64,000 nucleotides of DNA, from assembly GCA_964605155.1 (NCBI GenBank), contig CAZSAK010000006.1:1-64000 (forward strand), written 5' to 3'. The position numbers and the translations under genes are program-made. Positions 27,245 through 36,066 of this stretch are shown here, one piece after another (positions within the stretch are counted from its first letter, which is position 1; every line of letters starts with the position of its first letter). Under the pieces are notes generated by a model. The model was not told the DNA's origin and searched no databases. It saw only the letters and a list, made by a program, of their open reading frames with translations. This DNA is from CAZSAK01 sp964605155 (GTDB lineage Bacteria; Pseudomonadota; Gammaproteobacteria; SZUA-140).

Positions 27245-27433
27245 CTAGAAATCCCTGTCTTTCACTGTCTTGCGGCCATCAGCACGCGCACTTTCGATTG
27301 CCTGGTCGCATAACTGCCGAACCTTCTCCGAGAGCACACCCAATACACTCGCCGAGGTATTCATGCCTGATTTGGCACGGATATAATTCTTGAGTTTGGA
27401 TGCAACGATGAGGACTTCATTATCTTCAGACAT
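27245..27433 (-). CDS. Bacterial histone-fold protein
   Basis: A 62-residue protein consisting of one histone fold: helix 1 (VASKLKNYIRAKSG), loop MNTSASV, long helix 2 (LSEKVRQLCDQAIESARADG) and the final RKTVKDRDF, in which Arg54-Lys-Thr56 and Arg60-Asp61 match the RT and RD residues of histones. It agrees closely, from memory, with the short bacterial histones of the Bdellovibrio Bd0055 (HBb) type, which bind DNA as dimers. A strong AAGGAG precedes the ATG. It is a single-gene unit. Likely a DNA-bending or coating protein; the DNA-binding claim for this one is inferred. Confidence 0.78.
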   Translation of the reverse strand: MSEDNEVLIVASKLKNYIRAKSGMNTSASVLGVLSEKVRQLCDQAIESARADGRKTVKDRDF

Positions 27434-27781
27434 TTTTATCTCCTTTTTCTGATTGAATGAGTATCGAAATATGCAGTGACAGTCTTCCCGAAACTCCCCG
27501 TTTTATTGGAATTCCCGAACAACCATAAACCAATTAGCGCTATACAATACCATAATGCTTCTGTACTGCTAGCAGATTTCTGTCGGCCTGGATGGTTTCA
27601 TAGGCGATATGGCATCCTGTGTTTTCCGTAGATTGCCAGTAATAGCTCAAGTTAATAATTAATTATTTTTAATAAAATATTGTATTTTATTGATATTATT
27701 CATTTCCATCGACCGACATCCGTGTTTTCAAGCTAAATACTCTGATAATCTCCCCGTTACGCGATTCTGGAATTACTCGTG
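27434..27781. other. Gene-free divergent region
   Basis: 348 bases between the histone-fold gene and the CDP-archaeol-synthase-like gene. It has a very AT-rich core (27650-27705). Promoters of both genes are expected; no gene or clear operator was recognised. Confidence 0.4.
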
Positions 27782-28267
27782 ATGAACGATATGGCCTTGG
27801 TCCTCCTGATGCTGTTGACAGCAAACGGGATGCCCGTTCTGTTAAAACTTGCACTGGGTGAACATCTCGGTTACCCCCTTGATGGCCGCAAGCGGTTTAT
27901 GGACGGTCATCCGATCTTCGGTGATACCAAGACCATTCGTGGAATTTTCGCTTCGCTGGCTGCGACAACACTGGTTGCCATTGGTGCCGGCATCCCTGCC
28001 ACAACAGGTTTGATCGTATCAATGAGCGCGATGCTGGGCGATCTACTGTCAAGTTTTATCAAACGCAGGCTTGGCGCACCCTCCAGTAAACCGATACTGG
28101 GCCTCGATCAGATACCGGAATCATTGTTGCCTTTGCTGGCCATCAGATCACAATTTGAACTGTCGTGGAGTAACGTGCTGCTGCTCATGATCGGATTCTT
28201 TTTCCTTGAACTGGTCTTCTCACGTCTGTTTGTCAGGACGGGACGCGCGTCCGACGACGTATCGTAA
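27782..28267 (+). CDS. CDP-archaeol synthase-family membrane protein
   Basis: The 161-residue membrane protein has about four helices and the family motif LDGRKRFMDGHPIFGDTKTIRG (in parts: DGRKRF, PIFGDTKTIRG), which binds CTP and phospholipid in CarS and CdsA relatives. Archaeal CarS makes CDP-archaeol; the substrate of bacterial members is not established. It could activate another isoprenoid or lipid. A GTG one codon earlier (27779) is an alternative start; I chose the ATG. No lipid genes are adjacent. Family call firm, function open. Confidence 0.75.
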   Translation: MNDMALVLLMLLTANGMPVLLKLALGEHLGYPLDGRKRFMDGHPIFGDTKTIRGIFASLAATTLVAIGAGIPATTGLIVSMSAMLGDLLSSFIKRRLGAPSSKPILGLDQIPESLLPLLAIRSQFELSWSNVLLLMIGFFFLELVFSRLFVRTGRASDDVS

Positions 28268-28296
28268 CAGTTCATCCGCTACCCTTTCTGACCGGG

Positions 28297-29280
28297 TTAA
28301 TTCTCCTTGCGATGCAGATGATGGATGGTAATCTCCGGCGGGCAGTTCAACCGGACGTCGACGATGGAAACACCGGATCCAAACGAGGTGTAACCGGTCA
28401 GTTTATGATATCGCCATGACTTTCGACTGTATTGCCTGGGACAGCGGACATTGGTGAAAAGCGGAAAGCCGCCCGGCAGGCAAATCTGTCCGCCATGCGT
28501 ATGACCGCATAACATCAGGTCGAACTCGGCATGCGCCGCATGCTGATACAGCTCCGGGGAATGCGATAACAGGATCGTAACCGCTTCAAAAGGTATGTCA
28601 CAGGTTGCCTTTTCCATGTTGTCGGCAAGATAGTAATGCGGATCATCAACACCGGCGATATAAATCACCGAACCTGATCGTTCGACTGCAACCGATTCAT
28701 TGAGCAGCATGCGAATACCCATCGCCTCCAGACCCTGAACCATACCAATGCTGTCATGATTTCCCAGTATACCGTACATGGGTTTGCTGATATGAGCAGA
28801 TACGCGTTCCATTCCCGCCAGAGTGTTAGCATATGGACCGGTCGTTTTGGCCCTGAAATCACCGGTCAGTACACAGGCGTCATAATCAACGCTGCGGATC
28901 CTGTCAATCAATGCATCCGGCATTTCTGGATTGACGTCTATATGCAGATCCGTAAGGTGCAGCAGCCTGAACCCTTCAAATTCGGCTGGCAGATTACAGA
29001 TGGAAACATGATTGTGATTGATCCGGATATCAAGCGAATTTCTTTTACCCCGCCGATAGAGATGCAATAATTTCAGCGTTTTCCTGATTATGGAATGCAT
29101 GGAATACCAGTTTTCCGGATGGAAAAAGTTGATACCCTGACCGAATACCCTGGTTTCACGGTCTTTCTCAATGCCGAGCCGCTGTTTGACATGCAGGCGT
29201 CCGACACGTCTTTCGAGTTCTTCATATTCCTTGTCGTTCATCAATATGCCATCGCTTTGTGTCACAGCATTCGGTATCAT
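28297..29280 (-). CDS. Metallophosphoesterase (calcineurin-like)
   Basis: The 327-residue protein has all motifs of the two-metal phosphoesterase fold: DLHID (about 110-114), LTGDFR, GNHDS, SHSPE and GHTHGGQICLPGG (about 261-273). The GHTHGGQ end is typical of the YaeI/YkuE group, some of which act on phospholipid or UDP-sugar-lipid phosphates. The N-terminal 90 residues are extra and lack a clear signal peptide. Start is uncertain: ATG at 29280 is used; ATG at 29241 (MNDKEYEELE) is as likely. Convergent with the preceding plus-strand gene. Confidence 0.85.
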   Translation of the reverse strand: MIPNAVTQSDGILMNDKEYEELERRVGRLHVKQRLGIEKDRETRVFGQGINFFHPENWYSMHSIIRKTLKLLHLYRRGKRNSLDIRINHNHVSICNLPAEFEGFRLLHLTDLHIDVNPEMPDALIDRIRSVDYDACVLTGDFRAKTTGPYANTLAGMERVSAHISKPMYGILGNHDSIGMVQGLEAMGIRMLLNESVAVERSGSVIYIAGVDDPHYYLADNMEKATCDIPFEAVTILLSHSPELYQHAAHAEFDLMLCGHTHGGQICLPGGFPLFTNVRCPRQYSRKSWRYHKLTGYTSFGSGVSIVDVRLNCPPEITIHHLHRKEN

Positions 29281-29457
29281 TCACAGGCATAGTCCACTAG
29301 AATAACGGACCAGAACCAATCTCATAATATACCGCGTATGCCTTCCGGAAGCCGGCCAGTATAAAGCCATGCGTTATGTTGTATATAGTATATAATTTCC
29401 CGATCAATTTATTGCTTCGGCACCATTCAAGTCTGAACATACTCACAGGATTTAACA

Positions 29458-30198
29458 ATGCCACATTATCGAAGATTCAGTGATGCCTCGGTCAGCGAAA
29501 AGATCCTCGATACCATGTTCCTGATCACCATCGGCATTGGATATGCCTTTGCCATGGTTCATCTCGTGTTCACCCATCAATATCATGACGGTAAACCCGG
29601 TTTGTCGGTGGAGGATATCCGCATTGCGTATTACGGCATCCGTCAACAGACCCGTCTTGGGGCGGCGGTCAACGGTCCGATGCGAGGTTTCCTGAAAAGT
29701 GATCTGCAAAAGAATACCATCTTTGAATGGATCGAGAATGGCGCCGGACAGGAATCGTATGAAACGACTATTGCACCGATCCTGAACGAGAATTGCACCA
29801 AGTGTCATTCCGAAGGTGGCATAATGAGTTCCGTACCGCTGACAAGTTATAAAAGCGTGGCCAAGCTGACTGATACCGATACCGGCATGTCCATTCAAAG
29901 CCTGGTACGTGTGTCGCATATTCATCTGTTCGGCATCGCATTCCTGATGTTCTTTCTCGGCCGCATCTTCATCCTCTGTGATATACCGGTAACCCTTAAA
30001 CGCATAACCGTAGCCATTCCGTTTATTACGGTACTCGTGGATATCTTTTCCTGGTATCTCACCAAGCTCTCCCCTGCTTTCGCCTATCTTGTAGTAATTG
30101 CCGGTGCACTGATGGGTGTTTCCATCATGGCACAAATCATCGTCAGTCTTTATCAGATGTGGTTTTATAAACCCGAATCACGCCCAATGAAAGTGTAA
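29458..30198 (+). CDS. Membrane protein with one CxxCH heme motif
   Basis: The 246-residue protein has a membrane helix at about residues 20-38, a periplasmic-size domain with a single Cys113-x-x-Cys116-His117 (CTKCH), and three or four further hydrophobic segments (about 150-235). It looks like a membrane-bound monoheme cytochrome c of unknown partner. IRQQTRLGAAVNGPMRGFL in the soluble part is distinctive, but I do not recognise the family. It is 14 bases upstream of the TrpD-like gene, likely the same transcript. Confidence 0.7.
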   Translation: MPHYRRFSDASVSEKILDTMFLITIGIGYAFAMVHLVFTHQYHDGKPGLSVEDIRIAYYGIRQQTRLGAAVNGPMRGFLKSDLQKNTIFEWIENGAGQESYETTIAPILNENCTKCHSEGGIMSSVPLTSYKSVAKLTDTDTGMSIQSLVRVSHIHLFGIAFLMFFLGRIFILCDIPVTLKRITVAIPFITVLVDIFSWYLTKLSPAFAYLVVIAGALMGVSIMAQIIVSLYQMWFYKPESRPMKV

Positions 30199-30212
30199 CA
30201 AGTGGAATTGTA

Positions 30213-31337
30213 ATGGTTGTACCAATATCCCGTGATGCGGACGCAGAGGCGTTAATGCGGACATATCTCCAGCGTATCGCAACCGGTCCTGAGATGAGCA
30301 AGGATTTGAGCCTCGAAGATGCACGGTCAGGCATGCAGATTATCCTCGAAGGAAAGACACATCCCGTACAAACCGCGGTGTTTCTGATCGCCTTGCGGAT
30401 GAAGCGGGAAAGCGATGATGAAAACCGTGGAATACTCGATGCCATCAGACAGACAACCCACTATGCCACCGCCCGGGTCGATGACCTGGTCGAAATCGCC
30501 GATCCATATGATGGATTTACAAGACACTTGCCCTCCTCTCCATTTTTGCCCGCGGTGCTTGCAGCCTGTGGAGTATCCACGGTATCTCACGGTGTGAAAT
30601 CCATTGGACCGAAGTACGGGCTTACCCATCATCAGGTGCTGAGCGCGGCTGGTATCGATATTGATTTATCACCCGGTGAGGCCGCAAAACGAATATCCGA
30701 TCCTGAAACAGCCTGGGCCTATGTCGACCAGCGTCATTATTGTCCTGCGCTCTTTGACCTGCTCGAACTGAGAAACCTGATCGTCAAACGTCCCTGTATC
30801 GCCACACTGGAGGTGATGTCGGGACCAGTCAGGGCCACCGGCCGTACACACCTGATTCATGGCTACGTACACAGCGGATACAAGCGATTATACATTGAGC
30901 TGGCCAGGTACGCCGGATACCACAGTGCCTGTATAATCAAGGGCATCGAAGGCGGAATTGTTCCGTTGCTGAACAAAAAGGTAAGCTGTATCGGATATAC
31001 AAGCAACAAAAGTGCGAGCGAGTTTGAGCTCGACCCGACAGGCGCCGGGGTGATAACCGGTAACAGATCCGTACCCTTGCCGGCAAACGATCAAGGTGAT
31101 CACGCGGAGAAAGCAACCACAACCGCTCCATCGGCAGTTCATGCCGCAAGGTTGGGCCTCGGGGCCTTGCAAGGGGAATCGGGATTAACACGCGACAGCC
31201 TGATCTATACAGCGGCAGCATGCCTCGTTCACATGCAACGTTTCAATGACATGAGGTCAGCCGCTCACCATGTCGGGGAGGTAATCGACAGTGGCAGGGC
31301 CCTGGCACACTTCCGGAATCTATCGGTCACGGTGTAA
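30213..31337 (+). CDS. TrpD-like glycosyltransferase family 3 protein
   Basis: Related to anthranilate phosphoribosyltransferase. The 374-residue protein has the N-terminal helical domain (residues 20-90, with HPVQTAVFLIALRMK) and the alpha/beta phosphoribosyl-type domain with HGVKSIGPKYG in place of the usual HG.R..SS..G. The glycine-rich phosphate loop of true TrpD, GTGGD, is absent; there is DPYDGFTRHLP instead. This points to the TrpD2/YbiB class, proteins that bind nucleic acid or unknown substrates rather than making tryptophan. No trp genes nearby. Follows the CxxCH gene closely. Confidence 0.78.
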   Translation: MVVPISRDADAEALMRTYLQRIATGPEMSKDLSLEDARSGMQIILEGKTHPVQTAVFLIALRMKRESDDENRGILDAIRQTTHYATARVDDLVEIADPYDGFTRHLPSSPFLPAVLAACGVSTVSHGVKSIGPKYGLTHHQVLSAAGIDIDLSPGEAAKRISDPETAWAYVDQRHYCPALFDLLELRNLIVKRPCIATLEVMSGPVRATGRTHLIHGYVHSGYKRLYIELARYAGYHSACIIKGIEGGIVPLLNKKVSCIGYTSNKSASEFELDPTGAGVITGNRSVPLPANDQGDHAEKATTTAPSAVHAARLGLGALQGESGLTRDSLIYTAAACLVHMQRFNDMRSAAHHVGEVIDSGRALAHFRNLSVTV

Positions 31338-31353
31338 CAGGCATCCCTGCATT

Positions 31354-32277
31354 TTAGCGTTCACACCAGAAATCGACACCCTGTTCCTGCAGGAATGATT
31401 CGGCCTCCTCACCGTGCAGCATCGCCAGGGTAGACAATATGCCTGCATCCGTACATGTCCCTGCTACCACGGTCACAGACGCCGGGGCGTTTCTGACCGG
31501 CCAGCCGCTACGTGGATCGAGTATATGGCAGTAGCGAATGCCGTCTTTCAGTAGATAACGTCGCGCATCACCACTTGTTGCCACGCCGCCCCGGGTGAGC
31601 TCGAAATTATGAATATCCCCACCAGTATTTACATGCTGTCGTAACCCACGTCTCACGCAGTGTTCTATTCCGATTATCCAGCCGCGTCCGTCATTGCGTG
31701 GCCCCGTTACCCGGATATCACCCCCGAAGTTGACGAGCACACTGGCTGAGTGGTGTTGCATCAGGATGCCGGCGGCCTTATCAACGGCATATTCCTTGCC
31801 TATACCGCCGAGGTCGATCTCCATACCCGGCTGCAGGGTAATGACCGGGCGGTCCCACCCAACCTTGTTCCATCCGATGTTTGATAACATTGCTGTGACC
31901 TGTTCCCGGTTTGGGATATTGTCGCTGCCATCAAAACGCCAAACCGATCGCAGTACTCCTGATGTGATATCAAACATCCCGTCACTCAGGCGATAACACT
32001 GATCCGCATAATCCAGCAGGTTTGCCGTCTCCTCATCGACTTCGACCGGCTCACCCCCTGAGTGATTGATGCGGTGGATGATGTTGCCATCCAGGTAGCG
32101 GCTGAATTTTGCCTCGATACGCACCGCCTCATCATGCGCCAGCGACAATAGCTCGCCTGCCATCATCTTTCCGCCTGCTTCAATATCCATCAATAATTCA
32201 CAGGGACTTGCCATCGCCTGAAAACTGCCGATCCAGTAATCACCGGTATGCTGAAGAATTGGCTGCTGCTGATTCAT
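31354..32277 (-). CDS. apbE: FAD:protein FMN transferase
   Basis: ApbE attaches FMN covalently to Thr or Ser of target proteins, using FAD. From the ATG at 32277 the product has 307 residues. Seen are the FAD-site stretches MFDITSGVLRSVWRFDG, EIDLGGIGKEYAVDKAA and VNFGGDIRVTG, and the C-terminal HILDPRSGWPV and TDAGILSTLAML. A TTG at 32289 is the alternative start. No lipoprotein signal is obvious. It is the last gene after the thioredoxin gene on the same strand, and a DUF3570/DUF4266 pair lies upstream, a known genomic companion set of ApbE. No Rnf or Nqr subunit is in the window. Confidence 0.9.
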   Translation of the reverse strand: MNQQQPILQHTGDYWIGSFQAMASPCELLMDIEAGGKMMAGELLSLAHDEAVRIEAKFSRYLDGNIIHRINHSGGEPVEVDEETANLLDYADQCYRLSDGMFDITSGVLRSVWRFDGSDNIPNREQVTAMLSNIGWNKVGWDRPVITLQPGMEIDLGGIGKEYAVDKAAGILMQHHSASVLVNFGGDIRVTGPRNDGRGWIIGIEHCVRRGLRQHVNTGGDIHNFELTRGGVATSGDARRYLLKDGIRYCHILDPRSGWPVRNAPASVTVVAGTCTDAGILSTLAMLHGEEAESFLQEQGVDFWCER

Positions 32278-32317
32278 GACACAGCGCAAGGTCTGCGTAC
32301 GTGGAGGATCCTGTCTG

Positions 32318-32797
32318 CTACTGCCTGAGTAATTCTAAGATCGCTGCCTCCAGACCATCCTTGTCCTTTTCATGAAAACCCATATGAGACAGACTGAGAT
32401 CACCCGTACGATTGATCAGATAGGAACTCGGCATGCCTTTGACATCATAATCCAGTGCAATATCACCGTTCGGATCATAGGCAATGATAAAATCTGCGGG
32501 GTATTTTTTCAGAAATTTTTCGACATCCGATCGATCCTTGTCCATGTTGACGGCTACGATTACCAGCCCCTGATCCTTGTAGCGTGCCATCAATTCATTA
32601 AACCACGGGAATGATTTCCGGCATGGGGGACACCACGTCGCCCAGAAATCAAGATACACTACCTTGCCGCGCAACTCGCTTAATTGCAGCTTGCCGCTGT
32701 CGGTGGGCGCAGAAAAAGCGGGTGCGGGATCTGCGTATACTTGCAGCGGGAGTATCAGGAAGACGCATATCAGCAGGCTGATCCAGGTCTGCCGCAT
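32318..32797 (-). CDS. TlpA-type periplasmic thioredoxin
   Basis: A thiol-disulfide protein with the active site WCPPC in the sequence FWATWCPPCRKSF. From the ATG at 32797 (MRQTWISLLICVFLIL) it begins with a signal peptide or anchor, cleavage near VYA-DPA. The frame goes up to a GTG at 32884, which overlaps the upstream gene and lacks a signal sequence at its start. It also has the cis-proline region GMPSSYLI. 159 residues. Lies 40 bases upstream of apbE and probably keeps cysteines of exported partner proteins, such as the DUF4266 lipoprotein, reduced; that is inference. Confidence 0.87.
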   Translation of the reverse strand: MRQTWISLLICVFLILPLQVYADPAPAFSAPTDSGKLQLSELRGKVVYLDFWATWCPPCRKSFPWFNELMARYKDQGLVIVAVNMDKDRSDVEKFLKKYPADFIIAYDPNGDIALDYDVKGMPSSYLINRTGDLSLSHMGFHEKDKDGLEAAILELLRQ

Positions 32798-32871
32798 CCA
32801 CGGGCAGGACCAATACTGCCCACTTACCCTGTCCGGCAACACCGGGCTGGTATTTAAAGGAAAATTGTCAG

Positions 32872-33153
32872 CTACTGCGTCCACTTTTGTAATACTTCAA
32901 TAACCTTTCCTGCCTGCTCGGAACTGGAGATATTGAATTTGGATTTTTGCTGATATTCGCCGTTCCGTTTTTGATAGCGTCTTATAGAGAAGCGCTCAGG
33001 ACCGTATTCGTTTTTATTCCGGTCCCAGTCCTGATATTTGAAAATAATCGTAGACCAGGCACCCTTGGTAAGTATTTCCTTGTCCAGTTCCTTGACCAGT
33101 TGTACGCCGTCTTCCGTGTAATTGATTGTGATATCGTCTACATTCGAAGCCAT
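32872..33153 (-). CDS. Conserved small hypothetical protein (PC4-like?)
   Basis: A 93-residue soluble protein, ITINYTEDGVQLVKELDKEI at the start and FSIRRYQKRNGEYQQKSKFN in the middle. The latter half (basic strand-turn-strand then helix AGKVIEVLQ) recalls the PC4/YdbC single-strand nucleic-acid-binding fold, but the similarity is slight. It ends just before the thioredoxin gene, on the same strand. I do not assign a function. Confidence 0.7.
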   Translation of the reverse strand: MASNVDDITINYTEDGVQLVKELDKEILTKGAWSTIIFKYQDWDRNKNEYGPERFSIRRYQKRNGEYQQKSKFNISSSEQAGKVIEVLQKWTQ

Positions 33154-33354
33154 ATCGTCCTTCCGTCGTTTATACTAATGAATCAGGTAACCCGGTTACC
33201 GTGACAATGTTCAAAGGTTGCATATCATCACACATTACGCCATCGATGGTAAAATGTTTCCAGGAAGCGATCATATCTAACTGATTTAAAATTAAAAATA
33301 TTGATCAGCCGGCCGGATACCAGAGGCAGGTCACGGTGGTTGAAGTATACGGCA

Positions 33355-34584
33355 TCAAAACCACAACGATATCGTACCCTGGAGAATAACAGCATTGAGG
33401 GAAAGAAACTCTCCTTCCCTATCCTCCTGTCGCAGGTATTCGGCACGCACACTGAAATCCACCTCATTATGCAGCTTGCCGCCAAGAGTCAATCCGGCCG
33501 TCGCGGAATCGAGGTTGCCCAATCGATAGTCGGCACTGATGTATTGTGGAACAGGTATCGACTGCAACAGGCTCGGATGATAAAGATCGGCGGCCGTTTG
33601 GGAATAAAGACGTATATGAGGTTGAAGGTAATAATTATCGTGCAGTTCAAACCGGTAGCGAAAATCCAGTGTATGGGAAGTGACATCCCAGTCATCCCAA
33701 TAGTAACGATAGGCAAATGTTGCGACATTTTCCCGGAACTGATGCATAGTCTTCAAATACAGGCTCTGCATCAACCTGTCATCCGGACGCAATTCGTTTA
33801 TATAGCCAGCGACGCCCGGATTGCCTGCCGCGTCAACGCTGCCGTCGATGATACTGACGAGCTTGTACGGATCGGTCTGATACCCATGTGACGGCATCAG
33901 GGTATAGTTCAACTGTGTTATTGTCCTGCGGTTTATGACCTGGGTAATCCCGCCCAGCAACTTCAGGGTCGTCTTGTGCTCATTCGAGCCGCGTTCTGTC
34001 GAGGTTGTATCCCGCAAACCGACAGGTACGCCGCCAATCGGTTCTATGATATCAAAATCCAGGGCCATACCGGCGGTGATCGTCGTTAAATTCCGATTGA
34101 TGTCATGTCTGGATATTGCACTCAAACCCATGGAGGTATAGTCCTTTTCCACCGATACACTGGCTCCGTAATTGAAGGTTGTCGAATCAGTGTGAGGCCT
34201 TTCCCACTCGGCATTGATGCCAGCGCGTATATCACTGAAGTCCGCGAGCGGTACCTTGCCTGCAGGTATGCCAAACGTCCCCCCGGATGGTGCGGTAAAG
34301 GTCTGTGCGTTGGATGAGGCCACCGCACCGTTGGGAGATGCGCCCGTCATGGTATCCGTAACGATCCTGACGCTGAGAAATTGCTCATCACCAATCTCTG
34401 CTTTCGCAGATGCAACATTCTCATTGACGGTGATGCGTTCACGCTCGAGGTAAAACAGACTGCTTAGATCGGTATCCCACAGTTGTTCATCACCAACAGA
34501 TCCGCCATGAGTGGCTGGAGACAAGAGTGTGCAGGTAGCTGCAGCCAGCGCCTTGTGAATCGAGCGCCGTCCTTTTAATTGCAC
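33355..34584 (-). CDS. DUF3570 outer-membrane-type beta-barrel protein
   Basis: The 409-residue protein has a short N-terminal signal region (AALAAATCTLLSPATHGG-like, cleaved near residue 28) and many alternating hydrophobic strands with a final aromatic residue (ISLWF), typical of outer-membrane barrels. The sequence is DUF3570, of unknown function. The start overlaps the end of the DUF4266 gene by 10 bases. DUF3570 and DUF4266 commonly accompany ApbE and a thioredoxin, as here. The 200 bases to the next gene show no feature. Confidence 0.85.
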   Translation of the reverse strand: MQLKGRRSIHKALAAATCTLLSPATHGGSVGDEQLWDTDLSSLFYLERERITVNENVASAKAEIGDEQFLSVRIVTDTMTGASPNGAVASSNAQTFTAPSGGTFGIPAGKVPLADFSDIRAGINAEWERPHTDSTTFNYGASVSVEKDYTSMGLSAISRHDINRNLTTITAGMALDFDIIEPIGGVPVGLRDTTSTERGSNEHKTTLKLLGGITQVINRRTITQLNYTLMPSHGYQTDPYKLVSIIDGSVDAAGNPGVAGYINELRPDDRLMQSLYLKTMHQFRENVATFAYRYYWDDWDVTSHTLDFRYRFELHDNYYLQPHIRLYSQTAADLYHPSLLQSIPVPQYISADYRLGNLDSATAGLTLGGKLHNEVDFSVRAEYLRQEDREGEFLSLNAVILQGTISLWF

Positions 34585-34811
34585 CCGCAGCCTCCGCTAC
34601 CGATACCCGGTCCACCACGGGATGCCTCCCTGCTGAAGTAGACCTTCTGATCCATCAGGCTCTCCATCTTATGGGCATCAAGCTGCATCTTATCCTGAGC
34701 CAGCAAATCCCGGTCCCAGGGGTGGACATGCCCGATTGCACAACCGTTAAGCAATAAGGCTATGAGAGCGCCTGTTAATTTATACATCGGGCTTACACGG
34801 AGTATTGGCAT
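34575..34811 (-). CDS. DUF4266 lipoprotein
   Basis: A 78-residue lipoprotein: signal with lipobox LLNGC, then a short helix-rich part with WDRDLLAQ, ending in a glycine-rich tail GGPGIGSGGCGCN. The two C-terminal cysteines are a fixed feature of DUF4266. The role is unknown; the tail might be a metal or modification site. First gene of the DUF4266-DUF3570 pair (10-base overlap), with apbE and thioredoxin downstream. Confidence 0.85.
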   Translation of the reverse strand: MPILRVSPMYKLTGALIALLLNGCAIGHVHPWDRDLLAQDKMQLDAHKMESLMDQKVYFSREASRGGPGIGSGGCGCN

Positions 34812-34965
34812 GATCAGAATGAAATATCCTCTGTGCGTATTGAACAGCTTGTCATATCCAGAGTTTGATTACACTGATACAATAGTAGGTACATTAACGG
34901 CTGAATGCATCATCCCGGATTCCATTCAACGACCATCCTAACCAGACCACGGACAACATGGATTA

Positions 34966-34988
34966 AACCACATATTAATCATGTGGTT
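34966..34988. repeat. 8-bp inverted repeat, operator-like
   Basis: aaccacat (34966-34973) and atgtggtt (34981-34988) around a 7-base spacer, in the gap between the DUF4266 gene and the divergent lipoprotein gene at 35088. AT-rich ends extend the symmetry. No U-run, so more likely a protein site than a terminator. Confidence 0.35.
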
Positions 34989-35087
34989 AATCAGATTGAT
35001 CGTTTCCATATCGAATGCGGTATCATAATCTAAGGTTTTGATGACTATTGCTCTTGTCAGGGTTGGCTCACGTAAGGAGGAACATTT

Positions 35088-35549
35088 GTGAGACTGTTTA
35101 CACTGCCTTTCATAGTACTATTATGCGTGACCCTTATTTCCGGTTGCGCATCGGAACTGAAAGGGGAATCGTTTTCCCGCGAAGAAGCAAGAACGCCTGA
35201 AAAGGTTGAATTCGGTAGCGTGGAACATGTGCGCGATGTCATTATCGAAGGGACAAAAACACAGATCGGCGCCGGAGCTGGAACGATTATTGGTGTTATC
35301 GCGGGAAGCACTATCGGAGGCGGCAAAGGCAGTAAAATAGGTTCGGTTCTCGGTGGTGTGGCAGGTGGCATGGCCGGTGCCGCGGCAGAGGAAGGCATCA
35401 CCAGGGTACAGGGGGTCGAGGTTACAGTGCAGCTGGAAAGCGGCAAAACCATCGCCGTTGTGCAACAAGCCGACGAGGATGAAACGTTTGCCGTCGGTGA
35501 CCGGGTACGGGTATTGACAGTACATGGTAATACCCGTGTCACGCATTGA
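35088..35549 (+). CDS. Glycine-zipper outer-membrane lipoprotein (SlyB-like)
   Basis: The 153-residue protein has a lipobox LISGC, a linker, a glycine-zipper pair of helices (GAGAGTIIGVIAGSTIGGGKG and GGVAGGMAGAAAEE), and a C-terminal small beta domain that ends in a VRVLTVHGNTRV motif. Similar to SlyB/PcP lipoproteins of the outer membrane. Strong AAGGAGG before the start codon. The frame starts with a GTG. Single-gene unit. Confidence 0.85.
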   Translation: MRLFTLPFIVLLCVTLISGCASELKGESFSREEARTPEKVEFGSVEHVRDVIIEGTKTQIGAGAGTIIGVIAGSTIGGGKGSKIGSVLGGVAGGMAGAAAEEGITRVQGVEVTVQLESGKTIAVVQQADEDETFAVGDRVRVLTVHGNTRVTH

Positions 35550-35694
35550 TTCAGGTAATATTATAGTACTATCTATGTCCCGCTCACATTTAGATCACGC
35601 AGTCATTATACCGCCGGCAGTGTATTTGACGTAAAGTCAGCTTGAGACTCGACCAGATACTTGTTACGATCAATCAAAAACCGGGAGCAATAAC

Positions 35695-35988
35695 ATGCCC
35701 ATCGAGAAACGAAGATATCCCCGTGAAGATACCCTGCTGGAAACCATCTATTTCACCGAACACCTGATCGACGATGAGCCTGGACGCATGCATTATCCCG
35801 GAACGATAGTAAATATAAGCTCCGGGGGTGTCGGAATGATCGCGAACTACCCTCACCGTCAGGATGACCGCCTGTGGCTGGAGGGGATTGGCGAGGCTAA
35901 AAGCCCGATCCTGGGTACAGTCAGGTGGATAGACGACAATGAAAACAAATACAATATAGGCATTCAATTCCTGAGTGAAACATTATAA
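35695..35988 (+). CDS. PilZ-domain protein (c-di-GMP receptor)
   Basis: A 97-residue single PilZ domain: RRYPRED (residues 6-12, the RxxxR motif) and NISSGGVGM (41-49, the [DN]xSxxG motif) are both present, so binding of c-di-GMP is expected. No output domain. Target unknown. A GGGAG lies 9 bases upstream. Stands alone between the lipoprotein and beta-propeller genes. Confidence 0.87.
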   Translation: MPIEKRRYPREDTLLETIYFTEHLIDDEPGRMHYPGTIVNISSGGVGMIANYPHRQDDRLWLEGIGEAKSPILGTVRWIDDNENKYNIGIQFLSETL

Positions 35989-36066
35989 GCCGGCCCGATA
36001 AATTCCGATTTGCAAAGCTGATATCGGAGACAATAACTTCCGGGTCTCTCGCAGAGGTCATTTAGC

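Noticed and set aside
30213..31337. True anthranilate phosphoribosyltransferase (trpD)
   Set aside because: The GTGGD phosphate loop is missing and there are no trp genes nearby.
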